From Thermoplasmata archaeon (GTDB lineage Archaea > Thermoplasmatota > Thermoplasmata > Thermoplasmatales > Thermoplasmataceae), in the NCBI GenBank assembly GCA_021797265.1, contig JAJZZZ010000059.1:1-8634 (forward strand): 8,634 bases of DNA. The letters are read 5' to 3'. This document shows positions 1 to 6,018 of this stretch, in pieces. Position 1 is the first letter of the stretch. Each line of letters starts with the position of its first letter. Both the position numbers and the translations under genes were made by a program. The notes below the pieces were generated by a model that saw only the letters and a list, made by a program, of their open reading frames with translations, searched no databases and was not told the DNA's origin.

Positions 1-1091
1 ATTTCGTCCTGCCTGTATCCCACAGCAGAAAGAAGCTGCTGCTGTAAGTAGAGTCTCGCATTATCTTCGGATACCTCGCTCATTCTCGTCTCCATATATT
101 TGAGGCACTTCTGGTACGACTGCCTCATCTCTTCGATCATATCGGGAGATAATCGCTTATTGGTGCTGTACCTTGCCTCGATATCGCCTTTATGACCCAT
201 AATGAATTGCCTCCAGGGATGCGATATCAGGCCCTTGGATTCTGCAATATCAAGTGCAGTTGAGAAGTATGCCCTGAGCACGTATGGCCTCATCTTCAGT
301 CCTGCCTGTTCTATCGCTTCCCTTATGTCCCTTGTAACCAGAGTCGTCCGTAGGAAGTTGTTCTTCTTTACGCCTCTCACATCGAACTGCAACAATGGGG
401 AATCATAGGTCAGTTCTTCCCCCTGCTTCCTTCTCTCCTCTAGATACTCCTTGATGTATGTTGTTCCTTCCTCACCTATGAAGCTGAAATATTGATGCCT
501 TGCCTTGCTCAGCTTGTTTTTGACCATAACCATTGATGGTGTCTTATCGAACTGGATTTCATCCGATATTCTAAGATCTTTGATGTCGCCGAGCCTGAGA
601 CCATCGGTTCCTTCGTAATCTCCAAGAGATTCCGGTCTGAGGCCTGAAAAGGCCATTATGGCGATAGCTACCCTGCCTCTTGAGGTTGCTTTTCTAAGTA
701 TTCTGGCTAGCTCCTCCTTGCTTGGTACTCTTTCATTTGCAATGGTAGGCGTTTCGTTCTCTCCGGATATGTTAACAGTTAACTGCAAACGGATATCGTT
801 AAACTTCAGCCAGGAAAGAATCACTTTTTTGAATCTCGCTATGTACGATCCTGCCTTGCCCTCCCTTTCAAGCTTCCTCACAAAGTCCTGGAATTCGTAT
901 CTGAATTCCTTCTCGTTTTCTCTTGCTTTGTTCAGGATGCCTTTCGGTGTTGTTCCAACCAGCTCACAATAGTGGCCAAGATTTCTCAGGGCTACCGTTG
1001 CCGTCAATACAGACTTTGCCCTGAGGTTCTCATACCACCTTCGCACATCCTCGTCGAGAAGTAGTTCCTGATACTTCGACTGCATGGTCAT
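1..1091 (-). CDS. Tyrosine recombinase / archaeal integrase (C-terminal end cut by window edge)
   Basis: An open frame on the minus strand runs from ATG at 1091 through 363 codons and leaves the window at position 1 without a stop. An in-frame ATG at 1085 is an alternative start. The N-terminal ~110 residues resemble a SAM-like core-binding domain. The catalytic domain shows Arg152 in FSGLRPESL, a Lys-rich beta-hairpin (about 188-197), Arg273 in PYVLRAYFSTAL, His300 in MGHKGDIEARYS and the likely nucleophile Tyr308. The usual HxxR box reads YxxR here (Tyr270). The protein should cut and rejoin DNA at att sites. It is longer than the ~280-residue archaeal XerA, which favours an element integrase. 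It lies 49 bp downstream of, and co-directional with, tRNA-Ala, the expected place for an integrase at one end of a tRNA-integrated element. An AT-rich box (TATTTAT, about 1112-1118) sits ~24 bp before the ATG and suggests a leaderless transcript. Family call is firm; mobility is inferred. Confidence 0.88.
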   Translation of the reverse strand, partial: MTMQSKYQELLLDEDVRRWYENLRAKSVLTATVALRNLGHYCELVGTTPKGILNKARENEKEFRYEFQDFVRKLEREGKAGSYIARFKKVILSWLKFNDIRLQLTVNISGENETPTIANERVPSKEELARILRKATSRGRVAIAIMAFSGLRPESLGDYEGTDGLRLGDIKDLRISDEIQFDKTPSMVMVKNKLSKARHQYFSFIGEEGTTYIKEYLEERRKQGEELTYDSPLLQFDVRGVKKNNFLRTTLVTRDIREAIEQAGLKMRPYVLRAYFSTALDIAESKGLISHPWRQFIMGHKGDIEARYSTNKRLSPDMIEEMRQSYQKCLKYMETRMSEVSEDNARLYLQQQLLSAVGYRQDE

Positions 1092-1140
1092 GAGAAGATA
1101 ACGAGTGCCGAGATAAATAGTATTCGATTAATAGATTAAA

Positions 1141-1212
1141 TGGACCGGTCGGGATTTGAACCCGAGGCCTCCTGCTTGCGAAGCAGGCGATCTACCGCTG
1201 ATCTACCGGCCC
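1141..1212 (-). tRNA. tRNA-Ala, anticodon CGC
   Basis: The minus strand folds into a complete 72-nt cloverleaf: acceptor arm GGGCCGG/CCGGTCC with a G3:U70 pair (the alanine identity element), U8-A9, D-stem GATC/GATC with an AGCGGTA loop, anticodon stem CCTGC/GCAGG with loop TTCGCAA (anticodon CGC, reading GCG), a 5-nt variable loop, and T-arm TCGGG/CCCGA with loop TTCAAAT. The discriminator base is A and CCA is not encoded, as is common in archaea. There is no intron. The gene is followed downstream by the integrase gene on the same strand, so its 3' half is a likely attachment site. Confidence 0.97.
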
Positions 1213-1239
1213 TTAGGTGCAGCTATTTCTACCAAGTGC

Positions 1240-1247
1240 TTAAATAA
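1240..1247. promoter_or_regulatory. Shared, nearly palindromic TATA element for tRNA-Ala (-) and helicase (+)
   Basis: TTAAATAA on the plus strand reads TTATTTAA on the minus strand. Its centre is about 31 bp upstream of the mature tRNA 5' end, which fits a start a few bases before the tRNA. It is also ~24 bp upstream of the helicase ATG at 1267, which fits a leaderless mRNA. No other convincing TATA box lies between the two genes. That one TATA box serves both directions is inferred from spacing alone. Confidence 0.6.
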
Positions 1248-1266
1248 CTAGGTGATATTTTACCCC

Positions 1267-2832
1267 ATGTCTGATGAATCCAAGGCTGCATCAATCAAGC
1301 CTAGGGAATATCAGATAAACCTCTTTAATGTTGCTAGAAAAAGAAACAGTCTCATAGTTCTTCCAACAGGACTTGGCAAAACTCTCATAGCTGCCATGGT
1401 TGCTGAGGACATTGTAAAGAGGGGTGGCAAGGTCCTCTTCATGGCTCCCACAAAACCTCTGGTGTCACAGCACCTTGAAACATTCGGCAGTTATCTCAAC
1501 ATTAAACAGCCTGATATATTCTCATTCACCGGTGAAATTGACTCAATGGATAGGAGATTTTACTGGACAAGAAGCAGAGTGATCGTGTCAACTCCACAGG
1601 TGGTCTGGAATGACATGAAGCGTGGTGACCTGGATATATCCAGTTTTGGTCTCCTGATCTTTGATGAGGCTCACCGAGCCACCGGAAACTATTCGTATGC
1701 ACTCATATCCAGGAAGTTCCTGGAGACAAGGAGCCGTCTGATCCTGGCAATGACTGCAAGCCCGGGAGGCACAAGGGAAAAACTTGACGAGATCAGGGAG
1801 AACCTTGGCATAGAAGAAGTTCTGATCAAGTCGGAAACCGATCCTGATGTGGCGCCTTATGTGGGTGGAATTACTGTTAAGACGATCACACTGGATTTGC
1901 CCCCGGAACTGAAGGATATAGGGAAAATACTCAAATCAATAATGGATCCAATCCAGGAGAAACTTAGAAAATCCGGCATTATACGATACAACAGGGCTTC
2001 AAGGAAGGAGCTGGCTTCCAAAGTACCCCAGCTTGTGGAGAGAGCCAAAGCTGGAAATCCTGGGCTTTTCAGCCTTATTCCCTATGTGACGGCACTGATA
2101 AGGTTAGACTATGTTATGGAATATATAGAATCTCAGGGGGCCTCAGTTGCATACCAGTATCTGAAGAACATTCTTGAAAGTGAGGATAATTCAATAAAGA
2201 GGACTGCCAGAATACTTGCGAAGAATCCTTCAACAATGGAACTTCTCCTGGCACTTGAAAAAGCTTCCATGGATCCAGATTCCAACCCGAAGCTTTCGAA
2301 GGCGCTTCAGCTCTGTGAGGAGAAAATTTCATTAAATCCAGAGTCCAGAATAATACTCTTCACTCATTTCCGGAAGACAGCTTCTATCGTTAACGATTAT
2401 CTCGAAAAGCACTCTGCACTTGTAAGGCCTGTAAAGTTCGTCGGCCAGGCCTCAAAAGAGGGGGATGCCGGAATGAGCCAGAAGGAACAGGATGAGATTC
2501 TTTCTAAATTCCGCTCAAATGTTTACAATGTCCTGGTTGCAACATCTGTGGCTGAAGAGGGCCTTGATATTCCCTCCACCGATCTTGTGATATTCTTTGA
2601 GCCGGTCCCTTCTGAGATCAGAACTATACAGAGAAGAGGTAGGACAGGGAGAATGAGGGCAGGAGACGTGTATATCCTAATGTATTCCGGCACAAGGGAT
2701 GCAGGCTATTACTATTCAAGCAGAAAAAAGGAGGCAACCATGGGCAGGAACATAGAAAAGACTGTGGCAAAGATAGAAAAGGATCCGTCTAGGGCCAGGA
2801 AGGAATCGACCAAACTGGATGATTTCTTCTGA
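1267..2832 (+). CDS. hef: Hef-type superfamily 2 helicase (helicase part only)
   Basis: This is an ATP-dependent DNA helicase of the Hef/FANCM/MPH1 group, which acts on stalled or branched replication forks. The 521 residues show Walker A PTGLGKT (33-39), motif Ia APTKPLVSQH (60-69), motif Ib STPQ (108-111), DEAH box FDEAHRATGNY (132-142), TAS motif (163-165), a helical insert between the two RecA-like lobes (about 205-340) typical of Hef, motif V SVAEEGLDIP (427-436) and motif VI QRRGRTGR (455-462). The protein ends just after the helicase with KLDDFF (516-521), like a C-terminal PCNA-binding box. The XPF-like nuclease and HhH domains that follow in longer euryarchaeal Hef proteins (~750 residues) are absent. 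ATG 1267 is chosen because it sits ~24 bp after the TATA element; an in-frame GTG at 1252 would add five residues. The gene is convergent with rfcS. Confidence 0.9.
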   Translation: MSDESKAASIKPREYQINLFNVARKRNSLIVLPTGLGKTLIAAMVAEDIVKRGGKVLFMAPTKPLVSQHLETFGSYLNIKQPDIFSFTGEIDSMDRRFYWTRSRVIVSTPQVVWNDMKRGDLDISSFGLLIFDEAHRATGNYSYALISRKFLETRSRLILAMTASPGGTREKLDEIRENLGIEEVLIKSETDPDVAPYVGGITVKTITLDLPPELKDIGKILKSIMDPIQEKLRKSGIIRYNRASRKELASKVPQLVERAKAGNPGLFSLIPYVTALIRLDYVMEYIESQGASVAYQYLKNILESEDNSIKRTARILAKNPSTMELLLALEKASMDPDSNPKLSKALQLCEEKISLNPESRIILFTHFRKTASIVNDYLEKHSALVRPVKFVGQASKEGDAGMSQKEQDEILSKFRSNVYNVLVATSVAEEGLDIPSTDLVIFFEPVPSEIRTIQRRGRTGRMRAGDVYILMYSGTRDAGYYYSSRKKEATMGRNIEKTVAKIEKDPSRARKESTKLDDFF

Positions 2833-2833
2833 C

Positions 2834-2852
2834 AAATCAGTTGAACTGATTT
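2834..2852. terminator. Perfect 19-nt palindrome at the hef/rfcS convergent junction
   Basis: AAATCAGTT-G-AACTGATTT is a perfect inverted repeat with 9-nt arms around one central base (in RNA, about 7 bp with a 5-nt loop). It begins one base after the hef stop codon and covers the rfcS stop codon and last codons. Being symmetrical, it would form the same hairpin in both transcripts. A role as a bidirectional 3'-end or termination signal is inferred. No strong U-tract follows on either strand, which weakens a standard archaeal terminator reading. Confidence 0.45.
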
Positions 2853-3793
2853 CCTATACTGGCAAGCTTTGCCAGGAGGGCATCAAGCTGGATCAGTTCT
2901 GTTGCCCCCTCGACAAGGCGGAACTCTGCTTCACCAAGCGCCATTATGACCTGAAGTTTCTGCTTTGGCGGGACTTTTTCCTTTCTTATGGAGCTGTGCA
3001 GCCCCCTGATAATATCAATTCCGGATAATCCCCTGTCTATAACCATCTGGTCGAGATCTTCCCTAGCTTCATCAAAAGCACCGGAGAGGGCCTTTGAGAG
3101 CAGCATCCTGAAATCCTTTGGATTTGCCATTCCAGCTATCTCGTAGATCCTGGCAGCATTGATCTCACCGGAGTTACTGATTGTTTGCAGCACATTGAGG
3201 GCTTTCCTCAGGTCGCCTTCAGAAATTGAATATATGGCCTCCAAGGAATCCTCACTCAGCGTGAACTCCTCAGCCTTTGCAATCTGCTCAAGCCTGACTT
3301 TCATAGAATTGAAATCTATTGGCCTGAATCTCATTACAACCGTTCTGGATTGTATTGGGAGGATTATCTGGGAAGAATAGTTGCAGGAGAATATGAATCT
3401 GGTTGCTGAAGAATATATCTCCATCGTTCTCCTCAGGGCAGCCTGAGCCTCCTGGGTAAGCTGATCAGCCTCATCAAGGAATATAATCTTGAAGCCAAGT
3501 GGATTTGATGGTCTAATTCTGGCAAAATCCTTCACATTCTCCCTGATCACATCAATTCCCCTCTCGTTTGATGCGTTGAGTTCAAGGAAATTCTGCCTCC
3601 AGTCCTCACCAAAAAGTTCCATCGCTGTGGCTATTGCTGTTGTTGTTTTTCCAGTTCCTGCAGGGCCGGCGAATATAAGGTGTGGAAGTTGCTTGTGATC
3701 CACGAAGGATTTGATCTTTCTGATATTTGCATCCTGCCCCACTATCTCTGAAAGTTTTGATGGCCTGTACTTCTCTATCCAGATGTCAATCAT
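2837..3793 (-). CDS. rfcS: Replication factor C small subunit (clamp loader ATPase)
   Basis: The small subunit of RFC loads the PCNA sliding clamp onto primer-template DNA together with the large subunit RfcL. The 318 residues match the usual archaeal size. Visible are the N-terminal WIEKYRP RFC box (5-11), Walker A GPAGTGKT (43-50), ELNASNERGID (71-81), Walker B FLDEAD (105-110), FSCNYSSQIILPIQSR with the arginine finger (135-150), sensor-2 GDLRKALN (193-200) and a helical collar domain at the C-terminus. The signature usually written SRC reads SRT here (149-151), keeping the arginine. No intein is present, although archaeal rfc genes often carry them. The ATG at 3793 has GGAG seven bases upstream (3801-3804), so the mRNA has a leader, unlike most genes in this window. 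It converges on hef, also a fork-processing gene. Confidence 0.96.
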   Translation of the reverse strand: MIDIWIEKYRPSKLSEIVGQDANIRKIKSFVDHKQLPHLIFAGPAGTGKTTTAIATAMELFGEDWRQNFLELNASNERGIDVIRENVKDFARIRPSNPLGFKIIFLDEADQLTQEAQAALRRTMEIYSSATRFIFSCNYSSQIILPIQSRTVVMRFRPIDFNSMKVRLEQIAKAEEFTLSEDSLEAIYSISEGDLRKALNVLQTISNSGEINAARIYEIAGMANPKDFRMLLSKALSGAFDEAREDLDQMVIDRGLSGIDIIRGLHSSIRKEKVPPKQKLQVIMALGEAEFRLVEGATELIQLDALLAKLASIGNQFN

Positions 3794-3800
3794 TTTATTT

Positions 3801-3804
3801 CTCC
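3801..3804 (-). promoter_or_regulatory. Shine-Dalgarno site of rfcS
   Basis: GGAG on the minus strand lies seven bases before the rfcS ATG and fixes that start. It implies a leadered transcript. An AATATAG-like box at about 3840-3846 would place the transcript start near 3817, giving a leader of some 23 nt; this promoter assignment is tentative. Confidence 0.6.
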
Positions 3805-3950
3805 ATACTTTAATGCGGGAAATCAGGGCATATACGCTGAATATAGGAACCCTTATCCTGCCTCTGCATCTTTCGAATCATTTATTCTGAAGTCCCTTTT
3901 AATTTTTGCTTAAAAACTCCTTAATGCGTTTGATAGAGAGCCCGGGGAAG

Positions 3951-3958
3951 TTTAATCA
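3951..3958 (+). promoter_or_regulatory. Probable TATA box of purN
   Basis: TTTAATCA is centred ~26 bp upstream of the purN ATG at 3980, matching the spacing of a leaderless archaeal promoter. A second AT-rich stretch (ATTATATGTATAATAT, about 3958-3973) is too close to the start codon to be the TATA box of a leaderless mRNA. The remaining ~150 bp between rfcS and purN are AT-rich and hold no gene that I can see. Confidence 0.45.
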
Positions 3959-3979
3959 TTATATGTATAATATGGAGAC

Positions 3980-4600
3980 ATGGGTAAGGTTCCGGGCATA
4001 GTAGTTATGGCATCCGGGGAGGGCACAAATTTTCAGGCAATCATAGATTCGATCTCAAATGGCACATTAAATGCCAGGATAATTGCCCTCATTTCCAACA
4101 GATCTGATTGCGGAGCAGTAAGGAGGGCGAACGAATCAGGAATTCCTGCTTATCATTTCAGCTGGAAATCGGAATCTGATTCCAATTTCATGAACCTTTC
4201 CTCAAATCTTCTCAACCTGAAACCTGATCTGATAGTTCTTGCAGGGTTCATGAGGATACTCCCCCCTGAGATAATATCGGGGTTCAAGATGAAGATTGTA
4301 AATACACATCCTTCACTTCTACCGTGCTTTGGAGGAATGAATTTTTACGGAGAGAAAGTACATAGGGCAGTCATAGAGAGTGGCGCGAAATTCAGTGGGT
4401 GCACTACCCATTTCGTCACAGGAGAGGTGGATGGAGGCCCAATAATTTCACAGGCTGTTGTCCCGGTCTTGGACAACGACTCCCCGAATTCGCTGGCCGA
4501 GCGCGTAAAGGAGGCAGAGCGCCAAAACCTGATTTCAAGCCTGAAACTGGTTCTTTCAGGGAATTTCATGGTGGCCGGCAAGAGAGTCGTGAGGCTTTAA
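3980..4600 (+). CDS. purN: Phosphoribosylglycinamide formyltransferase (GAR transformylase)
   Basis: PurN transfers a formyl group from 10-formyl-tetrahydrofolate to GAR in the third step of purine synthesis, in the cytoplasm. At 206 residues it is normal size. The N-terminal MASGEGTNFQAI (10-21) is the phosphoribosyl-binding loop. FMRILPPEI (90-98) is the folate-side signature. The catalytic triad is present: Asn108 and His110 in VNTHPSLLP, and Asp151 in EVDGGPI. The stretch PCFGGMNFYGEKVHRAV (115-131) marks a PurN variant with a short insertion relative to the E. coli type. GGAG lies only two bases before the ATG, too near to be a normal Shine-Dalgarno site, so a leaderless mRNA is preferred. 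The gene stands alone, divergent from rfcS and overlapping the next gene tail-to-tail by 4 bp. From general knowledge many archaea use formate-dependent PurT instead. Confidence 0.95.
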   Translation: MGKVPGIVVMASGEGTNFQAIIDSISNGTLNARIIALISNRSDCGAVRRANESGIPAYHFSWKSESDSNFMNLSSNLLNLKPDLIVLAGFMRILPPEIISGFKMKIVNTHPSLLPCFGGMNFYGEKVHRAVIESGAKFSGCTTHFVTGEVDGGPIISQAVVPVLDNDSPNSLAERVKEAERQNLISSLKLVLSGNFMVAGKRVVRL

Positions 4601-5574
4601 ACGTTATCAGGAAGATCGCTGAGTTCCGAAGATGGGGGCAGATTCTTTGACCTCCAGCGATTATAAGCAACCAGAAGGAATACAAAGGCAACAATACCCA
4701 TGAATATCTCATAAATCAGTGCGAGGCTTGTTGGGGCTTCCATTGCTGAATTTATAATATAGAGAGAGGTGAATCCATTGAAAAGCCAGTGTATGGGTAT
4801 ATCCATGTATACACCAAATTCAAGGAATCCAACTGCCAGAATGACCGCCACAGGAAGAACAGTTATAATTTTTCCCCAGCTCCATAGGCCATAGGCTTCA
4901 TGTGCATATGCAAATAGAATACTGGTAGCAGCGATCATTATATAATCCACCTTTCCGAATTTTTCACCATATTTTCTTCTTACATGTCCGGGGAGGAAAA
5001 ACACCTTAACGTAGTCAAACCACGATGTTGGGTGATACCTTCTGAGCAGGACTACTGCCATAATGCCAAGAGGTATGATCCTGAATCCTGTTTCCTCAGC
5101 AAATGGGGCATATATAAGGGACAGATAAGTCTCAAAGGGGTGCTGGTCCAGTGATGTCTGAATAGAGGCTCCCCCGATTGGAATTCCCAGAGCTTCAATA
5201 ATAAGGGTGAGGAACAGAGTAATTGTGAGGCCCAATGCTGCCATAGCAGCGTAGAACTCAATAGGAGAGGAAAGGAACCCTTCACCTCTCCACTTTATGC
5301 TTACATATATCATCGCACCGAAAAAAAGCAGATAAAGCACAAAGACAAGGGGGTAAAGATAAATGTCACTCAATACATGTATGGGGACCTCAAGAAGCAG
5401 GATGAAAAAATATGGATAGCTCGCCTGGGAAAAATGACTGATATATTGAGGTGAATATATGCTGAAAATTGAGATCAGGAGAAACAGAAAAGCAACCCCC
5501 CATCCTATGTAGAAGACTACTTTAAAGAATAAATCTCCCGGAAAAGCCTTTTCTTGGGTCTCCGTTTCAGGCAT
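4597..5574 (-). CDS. CPBP-family intramembrane glutamic protease (CAAX protease/Abi type)
   Basis: A 325-residue multi-pass membrane protein with about eight hydrophobic segments (approximately 17-40, 53-63, 74-94, 107-130, 167-177, 211-228, 236-256, 285-304, plus the conserved helix 258-275). The three CPBP motifs are all present: EETGFR (160-165, the EExxxR motif), FAYAH (221-225, FxxxH) and HWLFN (262-266, HxxxN/B). The family includes the Rce1 CAAX prenyl endopeptidases; prokaryotic members cleave mostly unknown substrates in the membrane. The start ATG at 5574 has a TTTTTTAT-like element ~26 bp upstream. It follows the mevalonate operon on the same strand by 42 bp, so partial co-transcription is possible. 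Its stop overlaps the purN stop (TTTAAA, 4597-4600). The substrate cannot be told from sequence. Confidence 0.85.
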   Translation of the reverse strand: MPETETQEKAFPGDLFFKVVFYIGWGVAFLFLLISIFSIYSPQYISHFSQASYPYFFILLLEVPIHVLSDIYLYPLVFVLYLLFFGAMIYVSIKWRGEGFLSSPIEFYAAMAALGLTITLFLTLIIEALGIPIGGASIQTSLDQHPFETYLSLIYAPFAEETGFRIIPLGIMAVVLLRRYHPTSWFDYVKVFFLPGHVRRKYGEKFGKVDYIMIAATSILFAYAHEAYGLWSWGKIITVLPVAVILAVGFLEFGVYMDIPIHWLFNGFTSLYIINSAMEAPTSLALIYEIFMGIVAFVFLLVAYNRWRSKNLPPSSELSDLPDNV

Positions 5575-5595
5575 GCAGCCTCATGCAAACAAATG

Positions 5596-5609
5596 GATAA
5601 AAAATTTTG
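5596..5609 (-). promoter_or_regulatory. T-tract: possible terminator of the mevalonate operon and TATA box of the protease gene
   Basis: The minus strand reads CAAAATTTTTTATC in the 42-bp gap between the DUF35 stop and the protease ATG. T-runs end archaeal transcripts, and the same TTTTTTAT is ~26 bp before the protease start, the distance expected of a TATA box for a leaderless mRNA. The two roles could both hold. Neither is proven by sequence. Confidence 0.4.
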
Positions 5610-5616
5610 GTGGAGT

Positions 5617-6018
5617 TCAGTCAAGAACAAATTTGTATCCGTACTCTATTATCCCGGATTTTCCTTCCTGGCTGATCTTCCTGAATGCTGAGTGAACCCT
5701 TCCACCGATCTCCACCTCACCAGGGTCGCAGTCCACGATCTGGCCGGTTATTGATGGCCCTTCGTCAAGTTTGATGATGGCGAGAACATACGGCCTCTGC
5801 CTGGTAAAGGCAGGAGGAGCATCATGCACAACTGTGAATGATACAATCTCGCCCTTTCCACTCAGTGTGAAAGGCTTCATCTTCCCTATTGAATCTCTGT
5901 GGCATATGGGGCACACATCTCTGGGCGGGAAGTAGACTCTCTGGCAGTTCCCGCACCTGTGGGCCACCATCCTGTACCTGTGTTCTGATTCTCTCCAGAA
6001 CCTTGATAGCTCTCCCAT
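5617..6018 (-). CDS. DUF35 Zn-ribbon / OB-fold acyl-CoA-associated protein
   Basis: A 133-residue protein of the DUF35 family. An N-terminal helix (about 1-20) leads to a rubredoxin-like zinc ribbon with Cys22, Cys25, Cys36 and Cys39 (CGNC and CPIC), then an OB-fold (about 50-125) containing the characteristic SFTVVHDAPPAF (60-71) and RPYVLAIIKLDEG (74-86). In archaea such proteins bridge acetoacetyl-CoA thiolase and HMG-CoA synthase and help share the CoA intermediate between the two active sites; relatives pair with thiolase-fold enzymes elsewhere. Its ATG directly follows the TAG stop of the thiolase gene, and a strong Shine-Dalgarno sequence lies inside the end of that gene, so expression is coupled. 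Position third in the operon after HMG-CoA synthase and thiolase supports the complex role. Confidence 0.93.
   Translation of the reverse strand: MGELSRFWRESEHRYRMVAHRCGNCQRVYFPPRDVCPICHRDSIGKMKPFTLSGKGEIVSFTVVHDAPPAFTRQRPYVLAIIKLDEGPSITGQIVDCDPGEVEIGGRVHSAFRKISQEGKSGIIEYGYKFVLD

Noticed and set aside
202..972. Plus-strand open frames opposite the integrase
   Set aside because: They are antisense to a continuous recombinase frame with recognisable catalytic residues and show no family features.
1..1090. A repeat of the tRNA 3' end (second att copy) within the window
   Set aside because: I scanned the integrase region for the T-arm and acceptor sequence and saw no copy; a second copy would have to lie beyond the left edge.
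1..1091. Identification of the recombinase as chromosomal XerA
   Set aside because: It exceeds the XerA length of about 280 residues, has YxxR rather than HxxR, and sits beside a tRNA gene.
1252..1266. GTG start at 1252 for the helicase
   Set aside because: It lies only ~9 bp after the TATA box centre, whereas ATG 1267 has the proper spacing for a leaderless mRNA and begins the conserved region.
3794..3979. A small RNA or small protein gene between rfcS and purN
   Set aside because: The region is AT-rich promoter-like sequence; I found no convincing stable fold or coding frame.
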